Shown here: one piece after another, positions 1 to 8,211 of the stretch | Layout of the letters: every line of letters begins with the position of its first letter | How positions within the stretch are numbered: position 1 is the first letter of the stretch | NCBI GenBank assembly: GCA_004524515.1 | Contig: SDNV01000028.1 | Coordinates: 1 to 25,450, forward strand | Source: Promethearchaeota archaeon | Lineage (GTDB): Archaea > Asgardarchaeota > Lokiarchaeia > Sigynarchaeales > SOKP01 | Direction: 5' to 3' | Length of the DNA: 25,450 bases | Position numbers and translations under genes: made by a program | The notes under the pieces: generated by a model | The model's database searches: none | What the model saw: the letters and a program-made list of their open reading frames with translations, nothing else | What the model was told of the DNA's origin: nothing

Positions 1-506
1 ATGGTGTGTGAAGCTCTGGAGACAATGTACTTTCTGCATTTAGCTATAAAGTGGTCTAGAAGGGCTAGCCAAGGAACCTATGGGAAACGACAGTGAAGGT
101 GCGATAAACCTCGTTATTAAAAATCGGCGAAATATAGCTGATACGCCGAGACCAAAATGGTGAGTTGCCAGGTAGGGGTGCTTTTTTCTCATCCCTTTGT
201 CATCCAAAGTGCAACCGGGGGAAAGCATCTCCCTAAGGGTTCTGTTGAACGTCGGACATCGGAAACTTGGTAAACCCAATAAGCCCCATACGCAAGAGTG
301 AAGTGGTATCCTAACCGTGAGGAAGGGGGAAGGCTTAGTGGGCAGAGGATGCTGGAAGAAGCGAATGCCACACTGTAATGGTGTGGATAGGGCTGTAGTA
401 TTGCGCGAACTACAGAGATACCCGACCTGAAAGGGTGCTGACTTCCTATGCAGGTCTCAACGAAAGAAACAAATTGAGAAATCTTAACCGGAGGTGAAGT
501 TAGACG

Positions 507-2006
507 ATGTGTGAAAGCATTGAACAGAACAAAGGGCATGCGGTAGATTGGGATGCTATCGAGTGGGATGGACCCAAACGGCATGTAAGACGGCTTCAAG
601 AACGTATCTTTCGAGCAACCCGTGATAAGGACTGGGCGAGGGTTAAAAACCTTCAGAAACTCCTTGTCAGATCGCATTCTGCGAGACTCCTTTCTGTAAA
701 GAGAGTGACGCAGGAAAATAAAGGCAAATACACGCCGGGAATTGACGGGCAGATTTACGTAACTTCCGAAGAACGAGTGAAGTTAGCAGAAGAAGTCCGC
801 CAGACTAATATATTTAATTACAAATGTAAACCGCTGAGACGTGTCTATATTCCGAAAAGTAGCGGAGATAAACGCCCTTTAGGAATTCCTACTGTCAAGG
901 ATCGAGTTGTACAAATGCTCGTGAAACTGGCATTGGAACCTGAATGGGAGGTGCGGTTTGAATCTCATTCATATGGTTTCAGACCGGGACGCCGATGCAT
1001 GGACGCCATTTGGCAAATCTGGAACTCAATTCGATCGAGGAAGACGGGTAATACGAGTGAGTGGATTTTAGATGCGGATATTTCAGGATGCTTTGATAAT
1101 ATTAATCATGATGCATTACTTAAAAAAATTCCCGTGTTTCGGGAAACGGTGAAGAGATGGCTTAAATCGGGAATCATTGAATTCGGTAAATATTCTCAGA
1201 CAAAAGCGGGCACACCACAGGGTGGAATTATTAGTCCGCTCCTAGCAAATATTGCGTTGGATGGTTTGGAACGGCTCTTTGGAGCGGAGAACTCAAAAGG
1301 GAACTATACCACTCCTTCCAAACGAAAAGGCGAGAACTATAAGCTTAATCTAATTCGGTATGCTGATGATTTCATAGTAACAGCCCCATCGAGGGAGAGA
1401 ATTATAAATTATATCCTTCCGAAACTTCGAGCCTTCCTCAAGGAACGAGGGATGGAGTTGAACAAGGCAAAGACGCGAGTTGTACATCGAGATGATGGTT
1501 TTGACTTTCTGGGATTTACTATTCGACAGTTTCATAGCCAAGCAAGAAGTGTATGCTTGGCAAAGCCCTCTAAAAAGGCGATTAAGCGACATCTACAAGA
1601 CATTAAAACGGTGATCTCAAATAATAAACAGATAAAAGCAGATGAGCTTATCTCTAAGTTAAACCCGATTATAAGAGGCTGGGCAAATTATTATGTCTAT
1701 AGTAGCGCAAAAGAAACATTTAATTATATAGATTATCGAATTTGGAAGATGTTATGGCAATGGTGCTTACGACGTCATCCAAGAAAAGGGAAGCAATGGA
1801 TACGGAAACGTTATTTTATGAACATAGATAATCGGAAGTGGAATTTCGGAGAAAGAAAGGAGAATATGTTGCTATTTAGTCGCTCCTTTCGAGCCGGGAA
1901 ACGATATACGCCGGTAAAGGGTTTTAATAGCCCTTATGATGCTGATTTGCATGTGTATTGGAATGGAAGACATGGCAGAACTTGGCGTGAGAAAACGCCG
2001 ATGTGA
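507..2006 (+). CDS. ltrA: Group II intron reverse transcriptase/maturase
   Basis: The protein reverse-transcribes the intron and helps it splice. An N-terminal RT0-like region (about residues 14-80) precedes the fingers/palm with YIPK (114-117), a DADISGCF block with catalytic Asp at 189 and 191, GTPQGG (235-240) and the YADD catalytic box (285-288). RT7 (GFDFLGFTIR, 331-340) and maturase domain X (RGWANYY, 390-396) follow. A strong GGAGGTGA Shine-Dalgarno lies at 490-497, nine bases before the ATG, which supports this start. The protein ends at residue 499, soon after the SPYDADL segment where many relatives continue into a Cys/His HNH endonuclease. No zinc-binding Cys pairs are present and none is visible in other frames downstream, so the endonuclease appears absent. 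The reading frame is otherwise intact, so the element may still be active. Confidence 0.96.
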   Translation: MCESIEQNKGHAVDWDAIEWDGPKRHVRRLQERIFRATRDKDWARVKNLQKLLVRSHSARLLSVKRVTQENKGKYTPGIDGQIYVTSEERVKLAEEVRQTNIFNYKCKPLRRVYIPKSSGDKRPLGIPTVKDRVVQMLVKLALEPEWEVRFESHSYGFRPGRRCMDAIWQIWNSIRSRKTGNTSEWILDADISGCFDNINHDALLKKIPVFRETVKRWLKSGIIEFGKYSQTKAGTPQGGIISPLLANIALDGLERLFGAENSKGNYTTPSKRKGENYKLNLIRYADDFIVTAPSRERIINYILPKLRAFLKERGMELNKAKTRVVHRDDGFDFLGFTIRQFHSQARSVCLAKPSKKAIKRHLQDIKTVISNNKQIKADELISKLNPIIRGWANYYVYSSAKETFNYIDYRIWKMLWQWCLRRHPRKGKQWIRKRYFMNIDNRKWNFGERKENMLLFSRSFRAGKRYTPVKGFNSPYDADLHVYWNGRHGRTWREKTPM

Positions 2007-2110
2007 TCATTTCCTATAGAGACGTCCGAGGCGACTTGGATGGTTTTGGGGAGAGTGCGAGAAACACAAACCAAAGGAACACGGCAACGCGATGCGGGTT
2101 CTTGAGGCGC

Positions 2111-2144
2111 GAGCCCCGTGCAGGGAAACTTGCACGCGGGGTTC
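2111..2144 (+). ncRNA. Group II intron domain V
   Basis: This is a 34-nt hairpin starting GAGCCCC and closing GGGGTTC, with a GAAA terminal tetraloop (2125-2128). The AGC catalytic triad sits at 2112-2114. The length and arrangement match the catalytic domain V of group II ribozymes and fix the 3' end of the element. Confidence 0.92.
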
Positions 2145-2146
2145 CT

Positions 2147-2186
2147 AAAAGAGGAAGAGGATGGTAACATTCTCTCCTTATTTAAC
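2147..2186 (+). ncRNA. Group II intron domain VI with branch-point A
   Basis: The strand at 2151-2163 pairs with 2168-2179 around a GTAA tetraloop (2164-2167). A lower AAA/TTT stem (2148-2150 with 2181-2183) leaves A2180 bulged on the 3' side. A2180 is the seventh base from an AC end at 2186, the usual spacing of branch point and 3' splice site. I derived the pairing by hand; A2155 is a second bulge. Confidence 0.75.
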
Positions 2187-2345
2187 TAAAAAAATGTTAT
2201 AAATCGAAGAGAAAAAAAATATTAAAAAATTCAATTTCTAAAAATATTGAGTTCACGAGCTTATTAGAGAATTGAAAAAACCGATAAAAAAATAGCGTTA
2301 GCAATAAATATGAAAATTTTTTTAAAAAATGAATTAGAATAATTT

Positions 2346-2636
2346 TTATTGCAGTTCTGTTTTTAAGATATTTCTAATTACTTGTCTTTGTGGGATAGAC
2401 AATTTTTTTACAGCATAACCTCGATATAAACGATGTTCATTCCGACTAAATAATCCAAGTAAAGTTATCAGAGCATTTTTAACAAATTGTTTATCATAGG
2501 TAGCCTTAAGGTAATCCATTAATTCAATGAATTTATTACACAAAAAGATGAACAAATCAGGTTCCTTTGGGTCTCTAAAACTTTCTTTTTCAATTCTTTG
2601 TAAAATTCCTAGATAATATTCTAACTCTAAATCCAT
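2346..2636 (-). CDS. Small hypothetical protein, 96 residues
   Basis: I do not recognise this protein. It is a soluble, mostly helical sequence: an acidic N-terminus (MDLELEYY), a central amphipathic region with many Leu, Phe and Lys residues, and a basic C-terminal third with a KKLSIPQRQ segment. There is no TM helix, signal peptide or metal motif. It points toward the intron and is separated from it by about 160 bp of AT-rich, apparently empty DNA. A short AGGT purine patch lies ahead of the ATG. It is divergent from the zinc-motif gene at 2846, and the 209 bp between them contains the probable promoters. The ORF is short and its codon pattern resembles the neighbours, so I think it is real, but this is the weakest small gene in the window. 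Confidence 0.5.
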   Translation of the reverse strand: MDLELEYYLGILQRIEKESFRDPKEPDLFIFLCNKFIELMDYLKATYDKQFVKNALITLLGLFSRNEHRLYRGYAVKKLSIPQRQVIRNILKTELQ

Positions 2637-2816
2637 GTTCTAAGAGACCTGCTCCCACTTTCCTAAATTAATGATCATATTCTTGTCTACCTCATTAAAC
2701 TACTGATATTAATTAAATCCTTGGTATTATTTGGCAGTTCGTAATAGAAGGACAAATTAAGCAAAAAAAATTTATAATTATCTTTATTTAAAGCATAAAT
2801 TTCTAAGCAGTTTTTC

Positions 2817-2824
2817 TTTAAATA
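2817..2824 (+). promoter_or_regulatory. TATA-like promoter box for the zinc-motif gene
   Basis: The sequence TTTAAATA lies 22-29 bases before the ATG at 2846, which would put transcription start at or next to the start codon (leaderless mRNA). It is the same box type seen before the genes at 11737, 18501 and 21156. Confidence 0.5.
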
Positions 2825-2845
2825 CTTTGAAAATATGCAATAAAC

Positions 2846-3265
2846 ATGGTGAAAAGTCAAAAAATATCGGTTAAATCCTCAAATAAAAGATTAAAATGCG
2901 CCATATGCCATAATGACATAAATGATATTTCTCTTGTCCATCAACCTCAGTTAAATTTAGGCGTGATTTGTACAGATTGTTGTGAATATTTTTCTAAAGA
3001 AGATATAAGGAGTATGTTAGAATTGTTTCTTATGTATGGAGGATATTTCGGACAATTACGGAATCAAAATTTTTCTCTAATAACAGAATTAAAGAAAATT
3101 AATTTATTTTATTCCCATGATAAAAGTCTTTCCAGTGATGAGATAATTTTGGAAGTGAACTCTCGATTACTCCATAACGCTTTGGTTCATGGGATTCATC
3201 CCAAGGATTACTTACATTCTTTAAAGAAACTCTTAAATGATTCCCTTCATGATTATTTTTTATAA
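2846..3265 (+). CDS. Hypothetical protein with Cys4 zinc-binding motif
   Basis: The protein has 139 residues, and I cannot assign it to a named family. A basic N-terminal tail leads into CAIC at residues 18-21 and CTDC at 42-45. These two CxxC knuckles are about 20 residues apart, the classic spacing of a treble-clef or zinc-ribbon site. The remainder (about 50-139) looks helical and has no TM segment, with a His-rich patch in the last third (NALVHGIHPKDYLHSL). A role in nucleic-acid or protein binding is possible but not shown. It lies upstream of, and on the same strand as, the RPA-like gene, with a T-rich probable terminator between them. A TATA-like box sits directly upstream, so the transcript is likely leaderless. 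Confidence 0.75.
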   Translation: MVKSQKISVKSSNKRLKCAICHNDINDISLVHQPQLNLGVICTDCCEYFSKEDIRSMLELFLMYGGYFGQLRNQNFSLITELKKINLFYSHDKSLSSDEIILEVNSRLLHNALVHGIHPKDYLHSLKKLLNDSLHDYFL

Positions 3266-3301
3266 TATTTTTTACGTTGTCTGTTTTTTTATATTCTTTT
3301 T
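3266..3301 (+). terminator. T-rich probable archaeal terminator
   Basis: Several runs of six to seven T (3268-3273, 3284-3290) directly follow the stop codon of the zinc-motif gene. No hairpin is needed for archaeal intrinsic termination. Confidence 0.4.
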
Positions 3302-3337
3302 GAGCATTATTCTCAAGTTCTTCACTTGAATTTTTTC

Positions 3338-3353
3338 TTTATATAAATTTAAA
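3338..3353 (+). promoter_or_regulatory. TATA-like box for the RPA-like gene
   Basis: TTTATATAAATTTAAA lies about 45-60 bases before the ATG at 3398. It would give a 5' leader of roughly 30 bases, which contains a weak GAGAGTG purine stretch close to the start codon. Confidence 0.5.
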
Positions 3354-3397
3354 TCCTCTAGATTTATCTGAAGTCTTTCGATATTGAGAGTGATTCA

Positions 3398-4300
3398 ATG
3401 AAATTATCATGTAATGAGATCTATGATGCATTAATAGATATGGGACTTTCTGAAGAACAAATTAAAGTTGAAATCAAGAAAAAGGAAAATGATTATCAGG
3501 GATATATTTCGAAAGAAGGGTGTTTATTTTTAGTAGCAAAAGATCATAACCTTGTTATTGAACAGGAATTATATACTGAATTTGAAAAGGAGATTGATTA
3601 TGATGAGTTTGTCATCCCTGTATCAGAAATACATGAAAATATGACAAATATTGTACTATTAGGTAAGATAAGTAAAATTATTGGAATTAATACGTTTATT
3701 CATAAAGACGGTACTCCTGGTAAAGTTGGGTCGTTCATAATTAATGATGGTACCGCAGAGATTAAGGTGGTGTTATGGGATGATCATACCCAGATACTCG
3801 AAAATAAATATTTTAGGATAGGAGAAATTTTACGTGTGTTAAATGGATACTGCAAAAAAAACCAAAATGAAACCTTAGAAATTCATATCAGTAAAAAAGG
3901 AAAAGTTATTCTTTCACCCGATAACATAGATTGTGGAAGATTTCCTCTTTTAGAGGGATTTAATCTTTCAGATATAAAGGATAAAAGGAAATTGACACTT
4001 AAAGATCTAAAGGGCAAGCAAGGATTTATCAGTTCTATAGCGGGTCGCATTCTTAAAATTGAGGAATTTTCAGAGAAAAAATCAAAGTATAATCAAATAA
4101 CATTTTTTCTGAAATTTATTTTAGAGGATGAGACCTCATCTATCCCAGTAATAGTCTGGGATATGCAAGCAATTAAATGTTTAAAGCTCCTAGAAAAAAA
4201 TATCTCTCTACGATTAATTAATATCATAGTGACGATTAATAATTATACCAAAGAAAAAGAGATTCATTTCACTAAAAGGACAGAGATAACCATAATTTAA
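3398..4300 (+). CDS. RPA-like single-stranded DNA-binding protein with two OB folds
   Basis: This probably coats single-stranded DNA in replication and repair. After an N-terminal helical segment (about 1-60), the first OB fold runs from about residue 70 to 170. It shows the archaeal RPA pattern: VLLGKISKI, then KDGTPGKVGSFIINDGTAEIKVVLWDD, then a GEILRVLNGY turn and a closing ELEIHI-type strand. A second, more divergent OB-like segment (about 200-300) has a similar VIVWD strand. No C-terminal zinc finger is present, which some archaeal RPA41 proteins have. The 300-residue length fits short archaeal RPA large subunits (COG1599 family). It has its own promoter and converges on the membrane operon. 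Whether it is the main SSB of the cell or a paralogue cannot be told here. Confidence 0.88.
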   Translation: MKLSCNEIYDALIDMGLSEEQIKVEIKKKENDYQGYISKEGCLFLVAKDHNLVIEQELYTEFEKEIDYDEFVIPVSEIHENMTNIVLLGKISKIIGINTFIHKDGTPGKVGSFIINDGTAEIKVVLWDDHTQILENKYFRIGEILRVLNGYCKKNQNETLEIHISKKGKVILSPDNIDCGRFPLLEGFNLSDIKDKRKLTLKDLKGKQGFISSIAGRILKIEEFSEKKSKYNQITFFLKFILEDETSSIPVIVWDMQAIKCLKLLEKNISLRLINIIVTINNYTKEKEIHFTKRTEITII

Positions 4301-4407
4301 TTAATTTCTTCATTGGTAGCTTTCTATTTATTAGGATATTAAATTTCAACCACAAATGTAAACAAAATCGAGGAATTGTTATTTTGGAGCCAAGATGTTA
4401 CATTTTT

Positions 4408-7400
4408 TTAATTATCATTTTCATTATTGATATTCGTGAGTTGACCTTGAATTCGATTAAAAAAGTCAGAAAGTATTTCATAAGTACTTTTTACCGTTAA
4501 TTCAATTTGCTCATCATTCAAATTCAATTTTTCACAATGTTCAAGATAATTAATAAGCTGTTTTTTTGTAAACGGAACCAATTGATTTTTAGCTAAAAAT
4601 TCACAGAAATTTCTTAATTCTATATTTGATATTTCATTTTCCTTATTATATAGGTTTTGGTAAAGATGGGTCAGGAATTTTTTTATGCTCCTTTTTTCAA
4701 TCATAAGAGCACTATGAAAGTCAGTTTTACTGATATATTTAAAAATTTGAAATAGGTCAAAATAAAGTTCCTGTTCCTCTTTAGCTAAGATTTTGTTAAA
4801 TATCTCTGAATTTATAATGAGTTCTCTCTCAGCAATCCCTTCTGAATCAAAATCTAGTTCATTTTCCACATAGATATTTTCCACATCTATTAAGGCATTA
4901 CGTTCCGCTACTTGATAATAATCTCTCAAAGCTTTATCATAATGCTCTCCTACCCTATAGCAAGTACTCATTGTTTCTTGCCCACCAGCATCTCTTGGAT
5001 GCGCTTCAACTAAATATCTTTGAGAAACTAAAATATTAAATAGTCGGTCTCTCAGCTTTCTAACACTTCTATTATCCTTTGTCTGTTGAAGGGCTTTTTG
5101 TTTAATGACGTTAAATAATTCCTCCTTAACTTTACTTTCATATAGAGAGATATTATGAACTTGTTTCAAAGCATCAAGGAAGATGATGATCTCGCCTATA
5201 TATTCAGAATTTTCTCCAAAATCTTTTTCAAATATTGTTTTTTTAGCTTGTTCTAATATATGCTGTTCAGCTAAACGGAGATTATAACCTTGCTCTTTCA
5301 TAAAATCAATGATTTCAGACAATTGCATCGGGACTTCATTTTCGATATCTTCTACTTCAAGCTGTGCGATAAATGGTTGGTTTGTATCTTCTCTTTTAAG
5401 AATTACCTCATCATCATTCATACGTTTTACATATTCAGTCTGATATGTAGTATTTCTCGTTTTGCTATAATAACCTTGCCCTGCGAATTCCTGTAAGCCT
5501 ATTATATTTCTTAATATATTATTATCTCTATAATCAGCTGCTTGAAAAGTAACAATATTTTTGAATTTTTTTATGACATGAGGATGCAAATAATGGATTT
5601 GATTCACAAGAGATATCAATCCAAATCCTTCACGTCGTAATGGCTCCAAAAATTTATCGACTTTTCCTAAATCCAAAGCTTTATCTAAATATTTCTCGTT
5701 AAATGCTAAATCAATATGAGGAAAAATAATGATTTTTTCTTGAAATGTATTAAAATAATTAATATAATGGATAATTTTGGAAAGAATGATAAACATAGCA
5801 AAAATCTTTTTCTTAACGTCATTTAATGAGCATAAATCTACAATAACCGTCTTATTATCTGAAATAAATTCTAAGAAGCTGATAACTCCTTCTTTATTCA
5901 TCGAATTAACATTAAAATATACTAGATCCCTTTCTGTAAGGTCATCGAATAAGGAGATGATGGTATTAGTATATTTAGTTTTTTCCCATCGAGGCTGATT
6001 CTCCAGCTCCAAATTTAAAGAAGTCATATCCATATCTGGATTTTGTTTAATAGTATTTCTAATATATTCTACCGCCTCATTATCTTTTTTGAATGCTAAT
6101 GCAAAAGAATCATAGATGTATTCCAAATAATCTGGGTTATTCTGATCATAGGGAATATCTGAATGGAGAATGTCTAATCCAAAGGCAGTCCCTAACTTGA
6201 AATGAAGTATTTGATTTCGATAAGGTGATTCTGAAAAATAACGAATTAATTTCGACCAGTCTCCATTAAAATCAAATATTAATGAAGGAACTCCTACTGT
6301 AATTAATTCTACCACCAATTTCATCGCTAATTTCTCTCTTATTTCATTTGTACCGTTTACAATAAGCAAATTTTTAATTTGTTCTGGAGTAAATCCTACA
6401 GGAATCTCTTTTTTCCACAGTTCCGTATTAAGAGTATGACCAAAAGTAATGAAATTTTCTAAATATAAAGGACTATTAAATTCTACGGGCAATCTTGTCT
6501 CAATTCCTTTTTTGAATAAGTCCTCAATTTTCGTTAAGTATTTTAGCCCGTATCCTTGAATTAACAAAAACTTAAGACGCGTACCCGTGAGAGTATATAA
6601 TTTTGATTTAAAAGTTTCAAAAAGATAACCAGAGATTAGCCGATTCCGAGTAAGAGGAACCATTTCAAATCTGTGATAAATCATTTTTAGAGCATCTTGT
6701 AAAGAAATTACATATTCCTCAGATTTATTAGCTAACTGCATAAAATCTTTATCTGAGAGAATGTCAATATATTTATAGACGTAGGTAGAGGTTGTTAAGA
6801 TGGTTTTCCAAACTCCAGATCTTTGTTCTAACCATCCAATCCCTCGTTTATCACTTGTGATATACTTATAAAGAAACCCCTTTATATTACTATTCAAATA
6901 TTTATAAGCTATTTTATTGAATAAGAAATAACTCATAGGAGTAGCATTTACGGTATAAATAAAAGGAATTTTTTTATCTATTATGGCATGATAAAATTTT
7001 TCTGGATAAAAACTTGGAATTCTAATATCATATTTATCAGGATAATATCGAAATGCTGCATCACTTAGATTCAGCATACTATGTTTTATCAGCATTTTAT
7101 TATCTACTAAAAGAAAGATACTTTCTGGAAAGTTTCTATGATGGTAGGTAGTGATTCCCTCAAATGGATCGACCATCATAAATTCCTCACGTTTGAAAAT
7201 ATAAATCATTATACAGTAATACAATAGGGAACGCCACCAAATCCAGAATATTGTTACACATTCAGCTATAAGAACAATAGCTGTGAAATAAAGAGGTAAC
7301 TCAAATAAAACTAACAAAAAACAACTATAAAATAAAATAAAGCTACAAAAACTAATTTTGAGGATAAATTCGATTATATTAAATTTTGGTTTTATATTTT

Positions 7401-8211
7401 CCATTTGTTTGGGTACGTTAGAAGAAATCTTTTTTAATGCAAATCCTCTTAAAGCGTGTATAAGTTGCTCATTTGATAAAAGTTCAGCCTTATAGTGGTG
7501 ATAATCTGCTGCAAAAGCAGTTCGCATATTATGGATGTTTTTTTTTAACATCTTTTGAAGATAAAGAAGTTTTGTCGAAGTGAGAATACCTCTCATATCA
7601 TAATATACTGAAATAAAAACAAAGGTTTGGAAGGAATTCATTGTTTTATTCCTGTTTTGATGCTCATATTCCTTGAAAATTCCATCTTTAAAATTGGAAA
7701 AGACAGGACTTTGATGAATTTGAAACGTAAAAGGAACAGCAACTTCGTTGAGGGATTTAAGGAATTGATTTATAGAAGCAGATGTTGTTTCTGGCAGCAT
7801 TTTTATTTGAAAAATACTAATAGCAAAAGTTCTCAATTCTTTTTTATTCGTAATATACAAAATCTCCGGATCTTTATTAATAAAAAATACTGCAAAATTT
7901 TCAAATAACTTAATGTTCTTATATGATTTACCCATTAATGGAGAAAAGTGCTTTAGTTCTGAGAATGCCAATAAAAAAAATAAAAATGTAAAGAATCCAA
8001 TCATCATAGCCATTAATATATTAGTGGTTAACATATAGGTGCTGATGACAAAAAACATCATAATTAAAAAAATAGAAAGGCTCTTTACTCCAAAAAATAT
8101 ATTATTAATATCTTGAAAAGAGGGATTATCCTCCCAAATATTATATAAGTCCATCTCGTCTGTTGTTCGTTTTCTCTGTCTATTAGAAAATGAAATTACT
8201 TCACTTTTCAT
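4408..8211 (-). CDS. Large membrane protein resembling VirB4/HerA-type ATPases, with degenerate nucleotide-binding site
   Basis: The protein has 1267 residues and is the last gene of a four-gene operon; its ATG overlaps the previous stop (ATGA). Two TM helices (about 43-83) are followed by a soluble stretch (about 100-260) that reads like the N-terminal domain of VirB4/HerA-type membrane ATPases (FAISIFQIKMLPE, then FLKSLNEVAVPFTFQIH). Two more TM helices follow (about 278-337). Residues 580-960 follow a RecA-like motor plan: a strand and loop where Walker A should be (LLIVNGTNEIREKLA, 615-629), a Walker B-like SLIFDFNGDW (643-652), a second hydrophobic strand (KIIIFPHID, 826-834) and LISLVNQIHYL (865-875) in the sensor/TQ position. 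The Gly-Lys-Ser/Thr of the P-loop is missing. The C-terminal 300 residues are helical and hydrophilic. I infer a pseudo-ATPase scaffold or a motor activated in trans; the family assignment is by eye. Confidence 0.7.
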   Translation of the reverse strand: MKSEVISFSNRQRKRTTDEMDLYNIWEDNPSFQDINNIFFGVKSLSIFLIMMFFVISTYMLTTNILMAMMIGFFTFLFFLLAFSELKHFSPLMGKSYKNIKLFENFAVFFINKDPEILYITNKKELRTFAISIFQIKMLPETTSASINQFLKSLNEVAVPFTFQIHQSPVFSNFKDGIFKEYEHQNRNKTMNSFQTFVFISVYYDMRGILTSTKLLYLQKMLKKNIHNMRTAFAADYHHYKAELLSNEQLIHALRGFALKKISSNVPKQMENIKPKFNIIEFILKISFCSFILFYSCFLLVLFELPLYFTAIVLIAECVTIFWIWWRSLLYYCIMIYIFKREEFMMVDPFEGITTYHHRNFPESIFLLVDNKMLIKHSMLNLSDAAFRYYPDKYDIRIPSFYPEKFYHAIIDKKIPFIYTVNATPMSYFLFNKIAYKYLNSNIKGFLYKYITSDKRGIGWLEQRSGVWKTILTTSTYVYKYIDILSDKDFMQLANKSEEYVISLQDALKMIYHRFEMVPLTRNRLISGYLFETFKSKLYTLTGTRLKFLLIQGYGLKYLTKIEDLFKKGIETRLPVEFNSPLYLENFITFGHTLNTELWKKEIPVGFTPEQIKNLLIVNGTNEIREKLAMKLVVELITVGVPSLIFDFNGDWSKLIRYFSESPYRNQILHFKLGTAFGLDILHSDIPYDQNNPDYLEYIYDSFALAFKKDNEAVEYIRNTIKQNPDMDMTSLNLELENQPRWEKTKYTNTIISLFDDLTERDLVYFNVNSMNKEGVISFLEFISDNKTVIVDLCSLNDVKKKIFAMFIILSKIIHYINYFNTFQEKIIIFPHIDLAFNEKYLDKALDLGKVDKFLEPLRREGFGLISLVNQIHYLHPHVIKKFKNIVTFQAADYRDNNILRNIIGLQEFAGQGYYSKTRNTTYQTEYVKRMNDDEVILKREDTNQPFIAQLEVEDIENEVPMQLSEIIDFMKEQGYNLRLAEQHILEQAKKTIFEKDFGENSEYIGEIIIFLDALKQVHNISLYESKVKEELFNVIKQKALQQTKDNRSVRKLRDRLFNILVSQRYLVEAHPRDAGGQETMSTCYRVGEHYDKALRDYYQVAERNALIDVENIYVENELDFDSEGIAERELIINSEIFNKILAKEEQELYFDLFQIFKYISKTDFHSALMIEKRSIKKFLTHLYQNLYNKENEISNIELRNFCEFLAKNQLVPFTKKQLINYLEHCEKLNLNDEQIELTVKSTYEILSDFFNRIQGQLTNINNENDN

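Larger units (their letters stand above)
4..2186 (+). mobile_element. Group II intron carrying its own reverse transcriptase/maturase
   Basis: This is a self-splicing retroelement. A GTGTG 5' consensus occurs at 4-8 and again at 6-10, so the 5' boundary is uncertain by two bases. Positions 11-506 are structured, GC-richer RNA with no plausible coding, as expected for domains I-III, and the maturase gene lies in domain IV. A 34-nt domain V hairpin and a domain VI stem with a bulged A follow the gene, and the element ends in AC at 2186. Base composition is clearly higher in GC than the flanking DNA, a sign of transfer. The window starts 3-5 bases before the intron, so the 5' exon and the IBS sites are missing. 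The 3' flank is AT-rich and non-coding. The intron type (bacterial-like, class ML or CL) is inferred from the maturase. Confidence 0.93.

Noticed and set aside
189..677. Minus-strand ORF over the intron 5' region
   Set aside because: It overlaps structured intron RNA and the start of the maturase on the other strand; its composition is unlike a real protein.
2187..2345. Possible second mobile-element end or remnant gene after the intron
   Set aside because: The segment is only AT-rich sequence with stops in all frames and no visible inverted repeat or target duplication.
5290..7908. Plus-strand ORFs inside the 1267-residue gene (for example 5290-5496, 5777-5998, 7627-7908)
   Set aside because: They are antisense shadows of a long continuous reading frame and have no protein-like features.
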